Origin: Bacteroidota bacterium
GTDB taxonomy: Bacteria > Bacteroidota > Bacteroidia > Chitinophagales > Chitinophagaceae
NCBI GenBank assembly: GCA_016715505.1
Contig: JADJZY010000017.1
Coordinates: forward strand, 1 to 64,000
Direction of reading: 5' to 3'
Length of the DNA: 64,000 nucleotides
Position 1 is the first letter of the stretch. Every line of letters starts with the position of its first letter. The notes under the pieces are model-generated. The model saw only the letters and a list, made by a program, of their open reading frames with translations, was not told the origin of the DNA and made no database searches. Position numbers and translations under genes: made by a program. Shown one piece after another: positions 8,226-17,716 of the stretch.

Positions 8226-9379
8226 GCAGATTGTTCTTTATTGAGTTGTCCTTCACTATCTTCTACAAATCGACTCACGCTTAAAATAATTCCTATAGCG
8301 ATACAAGTAAACCAAATGGATGATCCACCCATACTGACAAGGGGTAAGGTTAAACCGGTAACCGGAACTAAATTCACATTTACTGCCATATTCAGAAATG
8401 CCTGAAACACGAGGGTAAAACTCAAACCCACAGCCAGAAATGCACCGAATGCGAAAGGACATCGTCTGAAGATGATAATACTTCGCCAAAGAAATAACAG
8501 GTATAAAAAAATGAGTCCGAAACCACCGATTAGTAAGCCATATTCTTCGATGATGATGGAATAAATGAAATCGGAATACGGATGTGGTAAAAAATTTCGC
8601 TGGGTAGAATTTCCAGGTCCTTTGCCGGTTAGTCCGCCTTTTACAATAGCAATTTTTGCCTGCAAGACCTGAAAGGGTACACTGTCTTTATCATTGGCGC
8701 TAAAGTTTCTGATTCGTTGTTCCCAGGTAGCGGCTCTACCAAAACCGGTCACCTTGGATATGGTAAATAAAATACCGAATAATAAAATAGCCGAACCGCC
8801 CAGAATGGCCAAGTGGGTCATTTTAATTCTTCCGATAAAGAAGAGAACGCCACATGACATGGCAATCATCAGCGCCGTCGACAAGTTGGCCATTGCAATC
8901 AGACCGCAAATCACGATGACCGGTAAAAATATTTTTAAGGCTACTTGTTTAAAATCATTCAATTCATTTTGCATCCGAGATAGCTGTCTTGCCAAAAACA
9001 TAAATAAGGCCAGCTTCGCTAAATCAGAAGTTTGAAAGGTTAGGCCTACCAGGGGTAATCGAATCCATCGGGAACCTTCATTCAGGGTCGTTCCAAAAAA
9101 TAGTGTATATAATAATAAAGGAATACTTAAAGCGAATAAAAGCAAAGCAATATTTGAGAACATGGTATAGTTTACCCGATGAATAAAATATACAATCGCC
9201 AAACCCGCCACTAAAACCATTAACTGTTTAATGAGATAAACTTCGGCATGACCTTTATGCACACGGTAAGCCAAAGACCCTGTGGAACTGTATACCGCCA
9301 TTAAACTAATAACGGACAATACAATCAGCACGCCCCAAATGATGCGATCGCCTTTTACCTGTGTGAGAAATCGTTGCAT
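8222..9379 (-). CDS. ftsW: Peptidoglycan polymerase FtsW (SEDS family)
   Basis: FtsW is the inner-membrane SEDS glycosyltransferase that polymerises septal glycan from lipid II with its partner FtsI. About ten hydrophobic segments are visible. Motifs include A-V-Y-S-S-T-G-S-L-A-Y near the first helix, G-S-R-W-I-R-L-P in the large loop region, the loop G-L-T-G-K-G-P-G-N-S, and L-P-L-V-S-M-G-G-S-S near the C-terminus. I chose the ATG at 9379 (M-Q-R-F-L-T-Q), which gives 385 residues. An upstream in-frame extension overlaps murD heavily and is not membrane-like. It starts 14 bp after murD. Confidence 0.95.
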   Translation of the reverse strand: MQRFLTQVKGDRIIWGVLIVLSVISLMAVYSSTGSLAYRVHKGHAEVYLIKQLMVLVAGLAIVYFIHRVNYTMFSNIALLLFALSIPLLLYTLFFGTTLNEGSRWIRLPLVGLTFQTSDLAKLALFMFLARQLSRMQNELNDFKQVALKIFLPVIVICGLIAMANLSTALMIAMSCGVLFFIGRIKMTHLAILGGSAILLFGILFTISKVTGFGRAATWEQRIRNFSANDKDSVPFQVLQAKIAIVKGGLTGKGPGNSTQRNFLPHPYSDFIYSIIIEEYGLLIGGFGLIFLYLLFLWRSIIIFRRCPFAFGAFLAVGLSFTLVFQAFLNMAVNVNLVPVTGLTLPLVSMGGSSIWFTCIAIGIILSVSRFVEDSEGQLNKEQSA

Positions 9380-9392
9380 ATCAATTATTCCA

Positions 9393-10733
9393 TTAAAGTG
9401 CGCGAACGGCTGTTTTGAACTGCTCGCCTCTGTCTTCGTAATTTTTAAATAAATCAAAACTTGCGCAGGCCGGAGATAATAAAACAACATCTCCTTTTTG
9501 TGCAAAATCGTAAGCCAGGCGGACCGCTTCTTCGGTGGTCGTGGCATCTACCATTTGTACCATATTTCCAAAAGCATCATGAATGGCTTTGTTTTCCAAT
9601 CCTAAACAAACAATCGCTTTCACCTTTTCTGCCACCAGTGCTTCAATGGTGCTGTAATCGTTGCCTTTGTCGATGCCGCCCATGATCAGAACAACAGGTT
9701 TGGTCATACTTTCCAAAGCATACCATACACTATTTAAATTCGTGGCTTTGCTATCATTGATAAATTCCACCCCACGTATACTTGCTACGTATTCCATACG
9801 ATGTTCAATGGCGGTAAAAGTGCGCAAACACTCGCGCAAGCTGGTATCCCGAATTTCTGCTACCCGCGAGGAGATTCCTGCTGCCATAGAATTGTATTGA
9901 TTGTGTTTCCCCTTCAGAGAAAGTTCGTTGATTGAAATGGACACCGGTTCTCCATTGACGCGCAGCACCAATTCATCGTTGCTCACATATGCGCCATCGC
10001 CTTTTAATTGTTCGTTCATGGTTATATATAGAATTTTTGGGTTCGTTTTTAAGTCTTGCATGTATTGCATGCTGGCAGCATCGTCTTTACATAGAATCAA
10101 ATAATCCGTAGGGCCCTGATTCAATGAAATGCGAAATTTCGCTTTGGCATATTGTCCAAAGTCGTACTCATACCGATCGAGATGATCAGGCGTGATATTG
10201 GTAATTACGGCGATATCGGGCCTGAAAGTGATGATATCATCCAATTGAAAACTACTGATTTCCATCACATACCATTGAGTAGGTTGTGTGGCGATTTGTC
10301 GGGCAAAAGAATATCCGATATTACCCACAACAGAAACATCATAACCATCCTGTTTAAAAATGGCATGGGTCAAGCTGGTGGTTGTCGTCTTTCCATTGCT
10401 CCCGGTGATACATACAATTTTACTATCTCCTTTGTATCGAAATGCAAATTCGATTTCGCTCATGATTGTTTTTCCCTTTTGACGCAATAATTGTATCATG
10501 GGTACTTTTTCAGGAATTCCGGGACTTTTAATAATTTCTCCGGCATTCACAATAATCTCTTCCGTATGTTGCCCTTCTTCAAAAGGAATTTGGGCGGCGA
10601 TCAATTCAGATTTAAATGGCTCGGCAATCATACCACGATCACTCACAAATACCGAAAGGCCTTGCTGACGCGCAAGCAAAGCAGCACCTGTTCCGCTTTC
10701 TCCACTTCCTAATATGACGATATCGTAGTTCAT
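9393..10733 (-). CDS. murD: UDP-N-acetylmuramoylalanine--D-glutamate ligase MurD
   Basis: MurD adds D-glutamate to UDP-MurNAc-L-Ala in the cytoplasm. It has an N-terminal nucleotide-binding fold (I-V-I-L-G-S-G-E-S-G), the ATP loop I-T-G-S-N-G-K-T-T-T, and M-E-I-S-S-F-Q-L-D. Further on come E-H-R-M-E-Y-V-A and F-I-N-D-S-K-A-T-N of the Mur-ligase C-terminal domain, and a final L-L-S-P-A-C-A-S-F-D. The start at 10733 (M-N-Y-D-I-V-I-L) gives 446 residues and leaves 8 bp after mraY. Confidence 0.97.
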   Translation of the reverse strand: MNYDIVILGSGESGTGAALLARQQGLSVFVSDRGMIAEPFKSELIAAQIPFEEGQHTEEIIVNAGEIIKSPGIPEKVPMIQLLRQKGKTIMSEIEFAFRYKGDSKIVCITGSNGKTTTTSLTHAIFKQDGYDVSVVGNIGYSFARQIATQPTQWYVMEISSFQLDDIITFRPDIAVITNITPDHLDRYEYDFGQYAKAKFRISLNQGPTDYLILCKDDAASMQYMQDLKTNPKILYITMNEQLKGDGAYVSNDELVLRVNGEPVSISINELSLKGKHNQYNSMAAGISSRVAEIRDTSLRECLRTFTAIEHRMEYVASIRGVEFINDSKATNLNSVWYALESMTKPVVLIMGGIDKGNDYSTIEALVAEKVKAIVCLGLENKAIHDAFGNMVQMVDATTTEEAVRLAYDFAQKGDVVLLSPACASFDLFKNYEDRGEQFKTAVRAL

Positions 10734-10741
10734 GCTTTTCT

Positions 10742-12013
10742 TTATTGCAGTTTCAGGGTAACAACACTTAATACAGCCAATACAATTCCGATGATCCAAA
10801 AGCGTATGGCTATTTTACTTTCGTGATATCCTAATTTTTGGTAATGATGATGCAGGGGTGCCATTAAGAAAATGCGCTTCCCTTCACCCGATTTCCTTTT
10901 GGTCCATTTAAAATATCCTACCTGTATCATCACACTCAGGTTTTCTACCAAAAACACCCCGCAGATGATTGGTATCAATAATTCTTTTCGAATAATAATT
11001 GCCAAGGAAGCAATGATGCCCCCTAATGCCAAACTGCCGGTATCACCCATAAAAACCTGAGCCGGAAAACTATTGTACCATAAAAATCCAATACAGGCTC
11101 CAACAAAGGCCCCGATAAAAATAGACAGCTCATCCAAATTGGGAATGGGCATAATATTCAAATACCTCGCGAATCCGAAATTGCCGGATACGTAAGCAAA
11201 GAGGGCTAAACAAATTCCTATAATCGCACTTGTTCCGGTTGCCAAACCATCCAAACCATCGGTAATATTGGCCCCGTTTGAAACAGCAGTAATGATAAAA
11301 ATAACAAAGAGCACGTAGATGATTGGAGTCAGAATATTGCTGGCACTTTCGCCGAACCATGCCGCTATTTTTGCGTAACTGATTTCATGCTTTTTGGCAA
11401 AAGGAATAGTGGTTACAGCGCTCTTCACGCGGGCATAAGTTCGAGTACGTCCTTTTTCATCGACACGTACAATTCCATCTTTAATAACCTTATCGGTAGA
11501 ATGATATGTTGCTGGTGCACCACCTGTTGTTTCACGAACGACATAAACATTTTCGTTGTAATACATCGTCAGACCTACAATGATTCCCAAACCTATCTGT
11601 CCCAGAATCTTAAACCTCCCGGCAAGACCCTCCTTATTTTTTTTAAATACTTTGATATAATCATCGATAAAGCCAATGAGGCCCAACCAAATTGTGGAGA
11701 TGATCATTAAAAGAATATATACGTTTTCGATTCGTGCAAAAAGTAAGGTGGGAATCAAAATCGCTGCGATGATGATGATCCCTCCCATCGTCGGTGTACC
11801 CTTCTTTTGCTTTTCACCTTCCAGTCCAAGATCGCGAACGGTTTCTCCAATTTGTTTGCGATGCAAATATTGAATCATTCGTTTACCATAAACCAGAGAA
11901 ATGACTAAAGACAAAACAATCGCCATTGCTGTACGGAAAGTGATAAAATAAAACACCCCTGCTCCGGGCAGGCTGAAATGTTCGCGTAAATAGGTAAAAA
12001 GATGATACAACAT
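10742..12013 (-). CDS. mraY: Phospho-N-acetylmuramoyl-pentapeptide transferase MraY
   Basis: MraY transfers phospho-MurNAc-pentapeptide to undecaprenyl phosphate, making lipid I. It has multiple membrane helices, the signature K-G-T-P-T-M-G-G, and the catalytic aspartates in F-I-D-D-Y-I-K and N-I-T-D-G-L-D-G-L-A. It also has V-F-M-G-D-T-G-S-L-A-L-G-G and the cytoplasmic histidine motif P-L-H-H-H-Y. The protein has 423 residues, slightly long because of a soluble insert between about residues 135 and 210. That insert is normal in this phylum. Confidence 0.97.
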   Translation of the reverse strand: MLYHLFTYLREHFSLPGAGVFYFITFRTAMAIVLSLVISLVYGKRMIQYLHRKQIGETVRDLGLEGEKQKKGTPTMGGIIIIAAILIPTLLFARIENVYILLMIISTIWLGLIGFIDDYIKVFKKNKEGLAGRFKILGQIGLGIIVGLTMYYNENVYVVRETTGGAPATYHSTDKVIKDGIVRVDEKGRTRTYARVKSAVTTIPFAKKHEISYAKIAAWFGESASNILTPIIYVLFVIFIITAVSNGANITDGLDGLATGTSAIIGICLALFAYVSGNFGFARYLNIMPIPNLDELSIFIGAFVGACIGFLWYNSFPAQVFMGDTGSLALGGIIASLAIIIRKELLIPIICGVFLVENLSVMIQVGYFKWTKRKSGEGKRIFLMAPLHHHYQKLGYHESKIAIRFWIIGIVLAVLSVVTLKLQ

Positions 12014-12018
12014 AAGCG

Positions 12019-13485
12019 TTACTTTTCGAGCATTTCAAACATTTCGTGAAGAATAGATTTATCATCAAATGGATTTTTCACACCATTGATTTCCTGATAT
12101 TTTTCATGTCCTTTGCCGGCCAGTAAAATGATATCCCCCTGTTCAGCTATGCTAACAGCGGTTTTAATCGCTTCGCGGCGATCGGCTATACATACATATT
12201 TTTTTCGTTGATGGACCGGCACACCCAACTCCATCTCTTTGAGAATCTCCTGGGGATTTTCGGATCGGGGATTATCACTGGTAAAAATGACCCGATTGCT
12301 GTGTTCACAGGCCACCATCGCCATTAATGGGCGTTTGGTTTTATCCCGATCACCGCCGCATCCAACAATGGTAAATAAAGTTTCGTTCCCTTTACGCAGT
12401 TTATTGATGGTAGCTAAAACATTGATGAGGGCATCGGGTGTATGCGCATAGTCCACAATGCCGAGGATTTGTTCTTTCTCAGACATCAAATAATCGAATC
12501 GACCTTCTGCACCTTTTAAGGTACTCATCACTTGAAGGACTTCCTGCTTATCAAATCCCAATTCCGAAGCAACGGCATAAACGCACAATAAATTGTAGGC
12601 ATTAAATTCACCAATCATTCTGAAATAAACTTCTCCCAGATCGAGATGCATGTACAAACCATCCAGATTGTTCTCCAGAATTTTCCCTTTATAATCTGCG
12701 GGCAATTTGAGGGCATAAGTTTTCTTACGCGCAGTGGTATTTTGCAACATCACTGTTCCTCGTTTATCATCGATATTACTGAGGGCAAACGCGGAAGGTG
12801 GCAGATGATCAAAAAATAATTTTTTTACCCGGATATATTCTTCAAAAGTGTGGTGGTAATCCAAATGATCGTGGGTGATATTTGTAAAACAGGCACCGGC
12901 AAATTCCAACCCTGCAATACGTTGCTGATGAATTGCATGTGAACTCACCTCCATAAAAACATGTGTACAACCTGCATCCAACATTTGTCGGAGAAAGCGC
13001 TGTAATCCGGGCGCATCAGGCGTTGTATGTGTTGCAGGAATAACTTGATCGAGGATTTTATTTTCAACGGTTGAAATGAGCCCACAAGGAATCTGCATTG
13101 CACTAAATAACTGATACATTAAAGTAGCGCAAGTTGTTTTTCCGTTGGTACCTGTAATGCCCACCACTTTCATCCCTTTTGAAGGAAAATCGTAATAAGC
13201 CGCACAAAGCAATCCAAGACTCATAGCCGCATCGGCCACTTGTAAATAAGTTACTGAAGGATGGAGGTTTGTAGGCCATTGTTCACATACGATGACTCGG
13301 GCACCTGACTGAACGGCCTGAGGAATAAATTCATGCCCATCTGATTGCCATCCTTTAATTGCTACAAAAACATCACCATCTTTAACCTTTCGAGAATCAG
13401 CCGTGATTTGACCGATTTGCAAATCAATCTCACCCTGCGATTGCAGAAGAGAAACAGGGGACAATATGTATTTGAGATTTTTCAA
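12019..13485 (-). CDS. murE: UDP-MurNAc-tripeptide synthetase MurE (meso-diaminopimelate adding)
   Basis: MurE adds the third stem-peptide residue. It contains the ATP loop G-I-T-G-T-N-G-K-T-T, H-T-T-P-D-A, M-E-V-S-S-H-A, D-Y-A-H-T-P-D-A and the substrate-selecting D-N-P-R. By family rules D-N-P-R means the amino acid added is meso-diaminopimelate rather than lysine, which agrees with dapB elsewhere in the window. The protein has 488 residues. The start codon abuts the ftsI stop. Confidence 0.97.
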   Translation of the reverse strand: MKNLKYILSPVSLLQSQGEIDLQIGQITADSRKVKDGDVFVAIKGWQSDGHEFIPQAVQSGARVIVCEQWPTNLHPSVTYLQVADAAMSLGLLCAAYYDFPSKGMKVVGITGTNGKTTCATLMYQLFSAMQIPCGLISTVENKILDQVIPATHTTPDAPGLQRFLRQMLDAGCTHVFMEVSSHAIHQQRIAGLEFAGACFTNITHDHLDYHHTFEEYIRVKKLFFDHLPPSAFALSNIDDKRGTVMLQNTTARKKTYALKLPADYKGKILENNLDGLYMHLDLGEVYFRMIGEFNAYNLLCVYAVASELGFDKQEVLQVMSTLKGAEGRFDYLMSEKEQILGIVDYAHTPDALINVLATINKLRKGNETLFTIVGCGGDRDKTKRPLMAMVACEHSNRVIFTSDNPRSENPQEILKEMELGVPVHQRKKYVCIADRREAIKTAVSIAEQGDIILLAGKGHEKYQEINGVKNPFDDKSILHEMFEMLEK

Positions 13486-15570
13486 CTAACCCAATTGTAT
13501 TGTTATGAATTGTCCTTTTCGATATTGAGTACCTGCAGCAACAGATTGATTTTTTACTTTACCCTGCCCCACCGGTATAACTTTAAATCCGGCATTCTCG
13601 AGTACAAAAATGGCATCACGCAAACCCATCCCTTGCACATCAGGTGTTTGATGCTTAGTCATTGCCAGCTTTTGGTATTTGGCCTTTCCAGTACTATCCG
13701 GATATATCCAATGCACCCAATCCTGAGGCTCTGTATTTAGCGCCGGCATATTCAGTTTTCCGGCAAGCAGTTGATAATCGCGACTGCGCATACTCTGCAT
13801 GGGTAAATACGATTTTCGAGAAGCAATCAAGCTATCGGATTCCGATTTGTGCATATTAATTGCATACAATCGGTTGGCAACCTCTTTAAATACGGGCAAG
13901 GCAATTTGGCCACCATAATAGTTGGCGGAACCCTTTTTGGTTCGGATAACCACACAAATGGTATACTGTGGATTCTCTTTGGGGAAAAAGCCAACAAATG
14001 ATCCATGATAAACCCGGTCGGAATAACGAATGCCTTTGTCTGCTACCTGCGCAGTACCTGTCTTTCCGCAAATTTTATAATACGGATTTTTGAGTGCCTT
14101 TCCGGTACCTGTTTCTACGACTTCGTTCATCACTTCTTTTAGTTGCACTATGGACTGAGAATCCAAAATCTGATCTCTCCATACCTGTGGTTGATAAGAA
14201 ATAATTTCTTTGCCATATTCCTGCACACTCTTTACCAAATAAGGTTTCATCATTTTACCATTATTGGCGATGGCATTATACACCATGCAAGTGTGTAGAG
14301 GCGTAATTAAAACCTGGTATCCCATGCCTAAATACGCTAAAGAATAACGGCCTTTACTTACGGAATCGCGGATAAATTTCGGCATCACTTCACCACTCAT
14401 TCCCAAACCGGTCAGCGTATCCAATCCAAGTGCATGCAAATTATACCAATAGCTCGCCGGTTTTTCTTTATAATTTTCATGAATCAATTTGGCAAAAGCG
14501 ACATTGGAAGATTGCGCAAAGGCATCCTTAATACTTAATACACCCAATCCTGCGTGGCTATCGCGAATGGTATATGGACCGAATTTACTAGTACCACCCT
14601 GGCAATTGACTTTGTCTTCCACACGAATCAATTTATCGCGCATCAGGGCAATGAGAGATATCAATTTAAATGTTGATCCGGGCTCCAGGCGCTTAATGGC
14701 GTAGTTAAAATTTTCGGCATATTGACCGCTTTCATTTCGTCCTAAATTGGCAATGGCCTTTATTTTACCGGTACTAACTTCCATGACGATACAAGTTCCA
14801 AATGCGGCTTGTTCTTTTTCCAATTGTTGCAGGAGGGCATTTTCTGCCACATCCTGAATATTGACATCTAGAGTGGTTACGATGTCACGACCATTTTCAG
14901 GCTCAATTTCAGAACCATCAATGGGCATCCAGGTACCACCGGCAATTCGACGAACAATCCGTTGTCCCTGCATACCGCTTAAGTGCAAATTATATTCGCG
15001 TTCAATGCCAACATTTTCAGCATTCTTACGCCATAAACCGATAACCCTATTTGCGAGTAATCCATATGGATTGATTCGCTTGGTTTGAGATTCGGCAATA
15101 AATCCGCCTTTATTTTGACCCTTACAAAAAGGTTCCATTTTTTTTACATTCAGATATTGGGCATAACTCGCTTTCTTCTTTAAGAGGAAATATCGATTCC
15201 CTTTCTGGTATTCAGTTTCGAGGATTTCCTTCCAGGCCGTCCAGGAGTGATCACCCAATTCAGCAGCCAGTTTCTTCGACAAAGGTTCAAGGTGCTTGTG
15301 AAAAGTATCTGGTTTAATAGATTGAAAATCGATGCGTAAATCAAATTGAGGAATGGATGATGACAACAGACTGCCATCTTCCGAATAAATGTTTCCTCTT
15401 TCGGGTTGAATGTATTCTATTTTGGTATGCAGACTATCGGCATAAGAGCGCAATTCTTTTCCTTCTTTAAATTGAATACTAAATCCCTTATAAAGTATCA
15501 TAATACCAAAAACACACATCCCCATGAAGGTGATGTAAACACGAAACCGGATGTCCTTACTGATTTTCAT
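13486..15570 (-). CDS. ftsI: Septal peptidoglycan transpeptidase FtsI (PBP3) with PASTA tail
   Basis: FtsI is the penicillin-binding transpeptidase that cross-links septal wall and works with FtsW. An N-terminal membrane helix lies at about residues 8-27, followed by the dimerisation domain and the transpeptidase domain. The active-site serine is in the motif P-G-S-T-F-K, the second motif is S-S-N, and the third is K-T-G-T-A-Q. The last ~60 residues (from T-P-D-V-Q-G-M-G-L-R-D-A) form one PASTA domain. Its 694 residues are typical of Bacteroidota FtsI. The start overlaps the end of the ftsL-like gene by 14 bp. Confidence 0.96.
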   Translation of the reverse strand: MKISKDIRFRVYITFMGMCVFGIMILYKGFSIQFKEGKELRSYADSLHTKIEYIQPERGNIYSEDGSLLSSSIPQFDLRIDFQSIKPDTFHKHLEPLSKKLAAELGDHSWTAWKEILETEYQKGNRYFLLKKKASYAQYLNVKKMEPFCKGQNKGGFIAESQTKRINPYGLLANRVIGLWRKNAENVGIEREYNLHLSGMQGQRIVRRIAGGTWMPIDGSEIEPENGRDIVTTLDVNIQDVAENALLQQLEKEQAAFGTCIVMEVSTGKIKAIANLGRNESGQYAENFNYAIKRLEPGSTFKLISLIALMRDKLIRVEDKVNCQGGTSKFGPYTIRDSHAGLGVLSIKDAFAQSSNVAFAKLIHENYKEKPASYWYNLHALGLDTLTGLGMSGEVMPKFIRDSVSKGRYSLAYLGMGYQVLITPLHTCMVYNAIANNGKMMKPYLVKSVQEYGKEIISYQPQVWRDQILDSQSIVQLKEVMNEVVETGTGKALKNPYYKICGKTGTAQVADKGIRYSDRVYHGSFVGFFPKENPQYTICVVIRTKKGSANYYGGQIALPVFKEVANRLYAINMHKSESDSLIASRKSYLPMQSMRSRDYQLLAGKLNMPALNTEPQDWVHWIYPDSTGKAKYQKLAMTKHQTPDVQGMGLRDAIFVLENAGFKVIPVGQGKVKNQSVAAGTQYRKGQFITIQLG

Positions 15571-15913
15571 GTTGAATGGATTGTGAAACGATTATTTTAT
15601 GAGGAGGAACTTTTGTTTTTTGTAAATGCAAATGAGAAACGCTTTTTTCGAGTTGACTTTCTTTGATCATACCCATAATTTGTGTTTTCTCATCCACGTA
15701 TTTCCATCTTAATTCTTTTAACTGCCGGCCTGTTTCATTGATTCGTCGGATGGTATTTTCAGCTTCATGATTCAGGGTGATATACAGGATGGCCAAAAAA
15801 GATCCATAAAGAATCAATGGAATATTTTGAACAATGCCCCTGTTACCAACAGTTTGCAGCAACTGTTTCCAGTTGGGTACTTGTTTGAGTATGTTGCTGT
15901 CCTGTCCGGGCAT
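15557..15913 (-). CDS. ftsL: FtsL-like bitopic division protein
   Basis: This protein of 118 residues has one membrane segment (about residues 32-49, I-P-L-I-L-Y-G-S-F-L-A-I-L-Y). A periplasmic, heptad-rich, charged stretch follows (R-R-I-N-E-T-G-R-Q-L-K-E-L-R-W-K-Y) that should form a coiled coil. This architecture and its place between rsmH and ftsI identify the FtsL-equivalent of the divisome, which recruits and activates FtsWI. Sequence identity across phyla is too low to prove orthology, so the name rests mainly on position and shape. Confidence 0.85.
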   Translation of the reverse strand: MPGQDSNILKQVPNWKQLLQTVGNRGIVQNIPLILYGSFLAILYITLNHEAENTIRRINETGRQLKELRWKYVDEKTQIMGMIKESQLEKSVSHLHLQKTKVPPHKIIVSQSIQHENQ

Positions 15914-15972
15914 TTTATGATCATTTATTTTTACGCCTAAGCGTGTTTTTATAATTTATAGCTGTTGAAAAA

Positions 15973-16884
15973 CTATTCAATCTTTTCAGCAACCCGAAGT
16001 TTAGCACTTCGTGATCTGGGGTTCATCTTGAGTTCTTTATCCGCAGCTAATATGGGTTTTTTCGAAACCACTTTTAAGGTGGCGCTTTTTCTAACGGCCA
16101 TCAAATCCAATTCATCTTCAAACGTTTCCTGCTTCATCCATTGTTTCACCAATCGATCTTCCAGCGAATGAAAGGTTATCACACAGAGTCGGCCACCGGG
16201 TGATAATGCAGGTGTAATTGTTTGAAGAAAGGTTTTTAGTACTTCTAACTCCTGATTCACTTCAATTCTCAAAGCCTGAAACACCTGTGCGAGATATTTA
16301 TTCGGATTACCATAAATACCCTGATCAATGCATTGCTTCAATCCATTAATCGTGGTGATTCGTTGCACCTGACGATGCTGAGCAATTTGGCGTGCCAACC
16401 ACTTAGAATTGGTAACCTCCCCATATTTTTCAAAGATCCACTGCAACTCTTTTTCGTCATAGTTGTTCAGAACATCGGCAGCAGTTGTTTTACTACGTTG
16501 ATCCATCCGCATATCCAAAAGCGCATCAAAACGAGTTGAAAAACCCCTTTCTGCTGTATCGAACTGAAACGAACTCACCCCTAAATCGGCCAATACGCCA
16601 TCCAACCTGTTGTATCCATAAAACCTTAAAAAACGGGAGGCATATTGGAAATTTTCCGGAATAAAGTGCAATCGTTGATCATCGGGCAGATTTGCTTTTG
16701 CATCCGCATCCTGGTCAAAGGCAATCAGTTTTCCTGAAGGCCCCAGATGTTCCAGAATATGCCGGCTATGTCCTCCACCGCCAAATGTTGCATCGAGGTA
16801 TACGCCGTCCGGTTGAATATTCAACTGTTCGATACTTTCATGTAAAAGAACTGCCTGATGATAGAACGCTTGACTATTGTCCAT
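15973..16884 (-). CDS. rsmH: 16S rRNA m4C1402 methyltransferase RsmH (MraW)
   Basis: RsmH uses S-adenosylmethionine to methylate N4 of C1402 in the 16S rRNA P site. The N-terminus has Y-H-Q-A-V-L-L-H-E-S, the SAM loop D-A-T-F-G-G-G-G-H-S, and D-L-G-V-S-S-F-Q. The C-terminal half has Q-A-L-R-I-E-V-N-Q-E-L and F-H-S-L-E-D-R-L-V-K. The start at 16884 gives 303 residues and overlaps the mraZ stop by 11 bp. An upstream extension lacks family similarity. Confidence 0.96.
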   Translation of the reverse strand: MDNSQAFYHQAVLLHESIEQLNIQPDGVYLDATFGGGGHSRHILEHLGPSGKLIAFDQDADAKANLPDDQRLHFIPENFQYASRFLRFYGYNRLDGVLADLGVSSFQFDTAERGFSTRFDALLDMRMDQRSKTTAADVLNNYDEKELQWIFEKYGEVTNSKWLARQIAQHRQVQRITTINGLKQCIDQGIYGNPNKYLAQVFQALRIEVNQELEVLKTFLQTITPALSPGGRLCVITFHSLEDRLVKQWMKQETFEDELDLMAVRKSATLKVVSKKPILAADKELKMNPRSRSAKLRVAEKIE

Positions 16885-17353
16885 CTTGAACCGGATTTGA
16901 TTGGGTATATCCAGAACCCAAAACATTTCTGCGCAATTCTTTTCTTCTTTCCAGGGTTCGTGAGTCTCTTTCTTTTTCGAATGTTTCCTGGTCCCAAATG
17001 AGGGTTTTAGTCAATAAACCCTGCACCACAATATCCTTGTTCAATTCGGCATACTTAATCATCCGTTTTGGCAAAGTAATGCGCCCGGCTGCATCAATGT
17101 CTACAGGTTGAAGCGTGCCGAACATGTCCAGCATCAGCTCTTCCACATCATCATTGTTGTTGTTTAAGGCAATCAGTTGATCTTCCACCACTGCCCATTG
17201 AGCCTCGGTATACAATTCCAAAAAGGGGCCTACTCCATGCATCAGGAAATAACTGCTAACACCTTCACCTACCTGCTTTTTTAATTGTGCAGGTAACATG
17301 AAGCGCCCTTTGGGGTCCAGCGTTACTTCAAAATTGCCACGGATTTTAATCAT
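16874..17353 (-). CDS. mraZ: Transcriptional regulator MraZ
   Basis: MraZ is the first gene of the cluster and in other bacteria binds its own promoter to regulate the dcw operon. Two SpoVT/AbrB-like halves are visible: F-E-V-T-L-D-P-K-G-R-F-M-L-P near residue 10 and V-D-I-D-A-A-G-R-I-T-L-P near residue 88. The family forms ring oligomers. It has 159 residues, the usual length. The 3' end overlaps rsmH by 11 bp. Tandem TGGG-type operator repeats like those known in enterobacteria were not obvious upstream. Confidence 0.95.
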   Translation of the reverse strand: MIKIRGNFEVTLDPKGRFMLPAQLKKQVGEGVSSYFLMHGVGPFLELYTEAQWAVVEDQLIALNNNNDDVEELMLDMFGTLQPVDIDAAGRITLPKRMIKYAELNKDIVVQGLLTKTLIWDQETFEKERDSRTLERRKELRRNVLGSGYTQSNPVQDGQ

Positions 17354-17379
17354 CTCTCTTCGTACGACTTAACGTGACA

Positions 17380-17390
17380 CAAAGTAACTA
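17380..17390 (-). promoter_or_regulatory. Possible -7 element of the dcw operon promoter
   Basis: On the minus strand, TAGTTACTTTG lies 27 bp before the mraZ start. It resembles the Bacteroidota -7 box TAnnTTTG but has a one-base-shorter TA-to-TTTG spacing (TACTTTG). No clear TTTG -33 partner was found, so the call is tentative. Confidence 0.3.
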
Positions 17391-17438
17391 TTTTTCCCTC
17401 AATACGACATAATTTTCTACTTTTTAATTTAGGAGATG

Positions 17439-17610
17439 TTTTCCACAGCTTAAACAGCCTGATCTCAGTGTATTCAAGGGTTCTATTGCAGAAATTGCTG
17501 AAAAACTATGTGCAAAACATGTGAATTATCTGTTTATACTTAAAGTTTTATGTGTGAATTGTTGTGGAAAACATATAAAATACATTCATAATGTGTTGAA
17601 ATGTGAAAAA
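17439..17610. other. Cluster of DnaA-box-like sites in the mraZ upstream region (candidate origin)
   Basis: The 363-bp interval 17354-17716 has no gene apart from promoter and terminator signals. It holds four exact matches to TTWTNCACA: TTTTCCACA at 17439-17447 (+), and TGTGCAAAA at 17509-17517, TGTGGAAAA at 17563-17571 and TGTGAAAAA at 17602-17610, which are minus-strand boxes. The sequence between them is AT-rich. Clustering of this kind suggests a replication origin or DnaA-regulated promoter. Gene orientation does not switch here, and dnaA is not in the window, so origin function is unproven. Confidence 0.35.
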
Positions 17611-17671
17611 TTTAAGCCGTTTTAAGGTGCATAATGTATACGAGATACAAATTTGGCTAAAGTTACAACAT

Positions 17672-17694
17672 AAAAAAATCGCTCCATAAGAGCG
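17672..17694 (-). terminator. Rho-independent terminator after the thioredoxin-like gene
   Basis: On the minus strand CGCTC, loop TTATG, GAGCG forms a short stem followed by A and a run of seven T. It lies 22 bp after the stop of the TlpA-like gene. Confidence 0.75.
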
Positions 17695-17716
17695 GCTCAA
17701 TCTTTTGGCAAAAGGA

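Noticed and set aside
17354..17460. MraZ operator of three TGGG-type repeats
   Set aside because: Only scattered GTGG and GAGGG motifs are present, without regular spacing.
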